Shown: positions 60,388-62,618 of the stretch, piece after piece | How the letters are laid out: each line of letters starts with the position of its first letter | Numbering within the stretch: position 1 is the first letter of the stretch | Assembly: GCA_035513215.1 (NCBI GenBank) | Contig: DATKCK010000065.1 | Span: 1 to 62,618 of the forward strand | DNA: 62,618 nt | Source of the DNA: DATCZB01 sp035513215 | GTDB lineage: Bacteria; Pseudomonadota; Gammaproteobacteria; Steroidobacterales; Rariloculaceae | Reading direction: 5' to 3' | Translations under genes and position numbers: made by a program | The notes under the pieces: generated by a model | Told to the model about the DNA's origin: nothing | The model's database searches: none | The model's input: the letters and a program-made list of their open reading frames with translations, nothing else

Positions 60388-62618
60388 ATGTCGGCCGGTT
60401 ACGCAGAGCTCCACTGCCTCAGCAACTTCACTTTCCTGCGCGGCGCCTCGCATCCCGAGGAGCTCGTCGAGCGAGCGGCCGGTCTCGGTTACTCGGCTCT
60501 CGCGCTGACCGACGAATGCTCGCTCGCCGGTATCGTCCGGGCGCACACGGCCGCGAAGGGTCTGAAGCTCAAGCTCATCGTCGGTGCCGAGCTTCGCTTG
60601 TCCGATGGGCTCAAGCTCGTCGTCCTGGCGCCGAATCGCGAGGCTTACGGCGATCTGTCGGCGCTGATCAGTGTCGGGCGCCGAAACGCCGCCAAAGGCG
60701 GCTATCGCCTGAGCCGCGGCGATCTCGAGCGTCATCTCGAAGAAAGTGGCTGCCTCGTGCTCTGGCTGCCGCGCGAGCCGCCCGATCCCGACGACGGCCT
60801 GTGGCTCAAGGCACGCTTCGACGGCCGCCTGTGGCTCGCTGTCGAGCTCTTCAGCAGCGGCCGCGACGATCATGTGCTCGCCGACAGTCTTGCGGCGGCC
60901 GATGCGCTCGGTCTTCGCGCCGTCGCCGGCGGCGACGTGCATATGCACGAGCCTTCGCGGCGCATGCTGCAGGACACGCTGACCGCGATCCGGCTCGGAA
61001 AATCGGTCGCGGACTTGAGTCATGCGCTCTATCCGAACGCGGAGCGCGCCTTAAGGCCGATCGGACGCCTCGACGAGATCTATCCGCGCGGGCTCCTCGA
61101 CGAGACGCTCGCGATCGCCGAGCGCATCGACTTTTCGCTGACCGAGCTTCGCTACGAGTATCCGAGCGAGATCGTCCCTGACGGGCTCGATGCCGCGACG
61201 CATCTTCGCGAATTGACGGAAGCCGGCGCGCGCTGGCGCTGGCCCGGGGGCGTCATACCGAAAGTCAGCCGGCAGATCGAGCATGAGCTTACGCTGATTG
61301 CCGAGCTCCATTACGAGCCCTATTTTCTGACGGTTCACGACATCGTTCGGTTCGCAAGGTCCGAGGGCATTCTCTGCCAGGGACGCGGCTCCGCGGCGAA
61401 CTCGGCCGTTTGCTTTTGTCTCGGCATCACCGAGGTCGATCCGGCGCGCATGGAGATGCTGATGGAACGCTTCATCTCGAAGGAGCGCAACGAGCCGCCC
61501 GACATCGACGTCGACTTCGAGCACGAGCGCCGTGAGGAAGTCATTCAGTACATCTACGAAAAGTATTCGCGCGAGCGCGCGGCACTCGCCGCGACCGTGA
61601 TTACCTACCGGCCGCGCAGCGCCATTCGCGATGTCGGCAAGGCGCTGGGCCTGACGCTCGATCAGGTCGATGCGCTCGCGAAGTCGCTGCAATGGTGGGA
61701 CGACGCGGCTCTGGCCGGAACCAGATTCCTCGAGATCGGGCTCGATCCCGAGGGCCTCAAGGCGCGGCAGCTCTTCGCGCTCGTCGAGACGCTGATCGGA
61801 TTTCCGCGGCATCTGTCGCAGCATGTCGGCGGCTTCGTAATCTCGGCGGGGCCATTGGGGCGGCTCGTGCCGATCGAGAACGCGGCCATGCCCGATCGCA
61901 CCGTGATTCAGTGGGACAAGGGCGATCTCGACGAGCTCGGGTTTCTGAAGATCGACGTGCTCGGACTCGGGATGCTGAGCGCGATCCGAAAGAGCCTCGA
62001 GCTCATCGAGAGCTATTCGGGACGCAAGCTCACGGTCGCCGACATTCCGGCTGAGGACCCGGCCGTCTATCGGATGATCGGCGAGGCCGACACGATGGGC
62101 GTGTTTCAGATCGAGTCACGCGCGCAGATGGCGATGCTGCCGCGCCTTAAGCCTCGGTGCTACTACGATCTCGTCATCGAGGTCGCGATCATCCGGCCGG
62201 GCCCGATTCAGGGCGGCATGGTGCACCCTTATCTCAGACGCCGGAACGGCGAGGAAACCGTGACCTATCCGAGCGAAGCCGTCAGGGGCGTGCTCGAGCG
62301 AACCCTCGGCGTGCCGATCTTCCAGGAGCAGGTCATGCAGCTTGCGATCGTCGCCGCGGGCTTCACGCCGGGCGAAGCCGATCGGCTGCGCCGCGCGATG
62401 GCGGCCTGGAAGCGGCGCGGGGGACTTGGGCCCCTGAAGGACCGCCTGATCGGCGGAATGCTGGAAAGGGGCTTTGCGCCCGCTTTCGCCGAGCAGATCT
62501 TCAATCAGATCAAGGGATTCGGCGAATACGGCTTTCCCGAGTCGCATTCGGCGAGTTTCGCGCTGCTCGTCTATGTCTCGGCCTGGCTCAAGTGTCACGA
62601 GCCCGCGGCGTTCTTCTG
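60388..62618 (+). CDS. dnaE2: Error-prone DNA polymerase DnaE2 (ImuC), truncated by the window end
   Basis: DnaE2 is the C-family polymerase that performs SOS mutagenesis with ImuA and ImuB. From ATG 60388 the frame stays open to the end of the window (~743 codons; the full protein is about 1000-1050). It starts SAGYAELHCLSNFTFLRGASHPEELVERA (PHP domain) and has GQGRGSAANSAVCFCLGITEVDP, the catalytic Asp pair in NEPPDIDVDFEHERREEV, and GFPRHLSQHVGGFVIS. Also visible are the third catalytic region WDKGDLDELGFLKIDVLGLGML and FGEYGFPESHSASFALLVY. The tau-binding and clamp regions lie beyond. It starts 14 bases after imuB. Confidence 0.96.
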   Translation, partial: MSAGYAELHCLSNFTFLRGASHPEELVERAAGLGYSALALTDECSLAGIVRAHTAAKGLKLKLIVGAELRLSDGLKLVVLAPNREAYGDLSALISVGRRNAAKGGYRLSRGDLERHLEESGCLVLWLPREPPDPDDGLWLKARFDGRLWLAVELFSSGRDDHVLADSLAAADALGLRAVAGGDVHMHEPSRRMLQDTLTAIRLGKSVADLSHALYPNAERALRPIGRLDEIYPRGLLDETLAIAERIDFSLTELRYEYPSEIVPDGLDAATHLRELTEAGARWRWPGGVIPKVSRQIEHELTLIAELHYEPYFLTVHDIVRFARSEGILCQGRGSAANSAVCFCLGITEVDPARMEMLMERFISKERNEPPDIDVDFEHERREEVIQYIYEKYSRERAALAATVITYRPRSAIRDVGKALGLTLDQVDALAKSLQWWDDAALAGTRFLEIGLDPEGLKARQLFALVETLIGFPRHLSQHVGGFVISAGPLGRLVPIENAAMPDRTVIQWDKGDLDELGFLKIDVLGLGMLSAIRKSLELIESYSGRKLTVADIPAEDPAVYRMIGEADTMGVFQIESRAQMAMLPRLKPRCYYDLVIEVAIIRPGPIQGGMVHPYLRRRNGEETVTYPSEAVRGVLERTLGVPIFQEQVMQLAIVAAGFTPGEADRLRRAMAAWKRRGGLGPLKDRLIGGMLERGFAPAFAEQIFNQIKGFGEYGFPESHSASFALLVYVSAWLKCHEPAAFF

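Noticed and set aside
60357..61181. Separate plus-strand gene at the start of dnaE2
   Set aside because: A shadow frame; the dnaE2 frame from 60388 is open to the window end and carries the polymerase motifs.

Overview
This window is a GC-rich chromosomal segment (roughly 65% G+C by eye) packed with core genes, many in ATGA/GTGA/TTGA overlaps and with frequent GTG and TTG starts. Conserved gene orders (surE-pcm-nlpD, rpoE-rseABC, lepA-lepB-rnc-era-recO-pdxJ-acpS, lolCDE-comEC-exbBD-msbA-lpxK-kdsB, rne divergent from rluC, yceF/yceD-rpmF-plsX-fabH, sdhCDAB-sdhE-ygfX) place it in the Gammaproteobacteria. I cannot name a genus. No rRNA, tRNA, CRISPR array, prophage or complete insertion sequence was seen.

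Layout: 0-4 kb, the end of a carbon-nitrogen hydrolase, a repeat-filled spacer, then pyrG-eno-ftsB. 4-9.5 kb, smr (minus), surE-pcm-yqaA-nlpD, an Mth938-like gene (minus) and recJ. 9.5-13 kb, prfB with its programmed frameshift, lysS, and ygfZ (minus). 13-17.5 kb, the succinate dehydrogenase locus: an SDHAF4-like factor, sdhCDAB, sdhE and ygfX. 17.5-31.6 kb, one long same-strand run: rpoE-rseA-rseB-rseC, a glutaredoxin-like gene, lepA, lepB, a DUF4845 gene, rnc, era, recO, pdxJ, acpS, a PolB-like exonuclease, rlmD, an L,D-transpeptidase, nagZ and a PAS-GGDEF-like gene. 31.6-36.5 kb (minus), csiV-mfd and a small exported protein. 36.6-47.5 kb, lolC-lolE-lolD-comEC-exbB-exbD-msbA-lpxK-kdsB-LMW phosphatase. 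47.5-51 kb, rne (minus) and rluC. 51-57.3 kb, an OmpA-like protein, yceF (minus), yceD-rpmF-plsX-fabH, a secreted L,D-transpeptidase and a Braun-type lipoprotein (minus). 57.5-62.6 kb, an SOS mutagenesis cassette lexA-imuA-imuB-dnaE2 (dnaE2 runs off the end), headed by a double LexA operator.

The least ordinary material is a set of dispersed palindromic repeats laid over these core genes. The main family has the 13-base core GGGGTCAGACCCC (or GGGGTCTGACCCC). It occurs as a 38-bp tandem pair before pyrG, as a perfect 44-bp palindrome between sdhA and sdhB, as a 28-bp inverted repeat at the 5' end of sdhE where it appears to be translated as an N-terminal extension, and in frame inside both imuA and imuB. 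A second family has two opposite-orientation copies, upstream of pyrG and upstream of mfd. A third (GGGAACGCCGTWAATCCGTC) lies between ftsB and smr, and again between lexA and imuA where perfect 30-bp inverted arms flank it. The ImuB here also looks shortened at its N-terminus and has a weak clamp-binding motif.

Functionally the window covers nucleotide and central metabolism (pyrG, eno, sdh), envelope building and stress (rpoE-rse, lol, msbA-lpxK-kdsB, two L,D-transpeptidases, a Lpp-like lipoprotein, nagZ, nlpD), RNA processing and translation (rne, rnc, era, lepA, prfB, lysS, rlmD, rluC, rpmF) and DNA repair (recJ, recO, mfd, lexA-imuABC).
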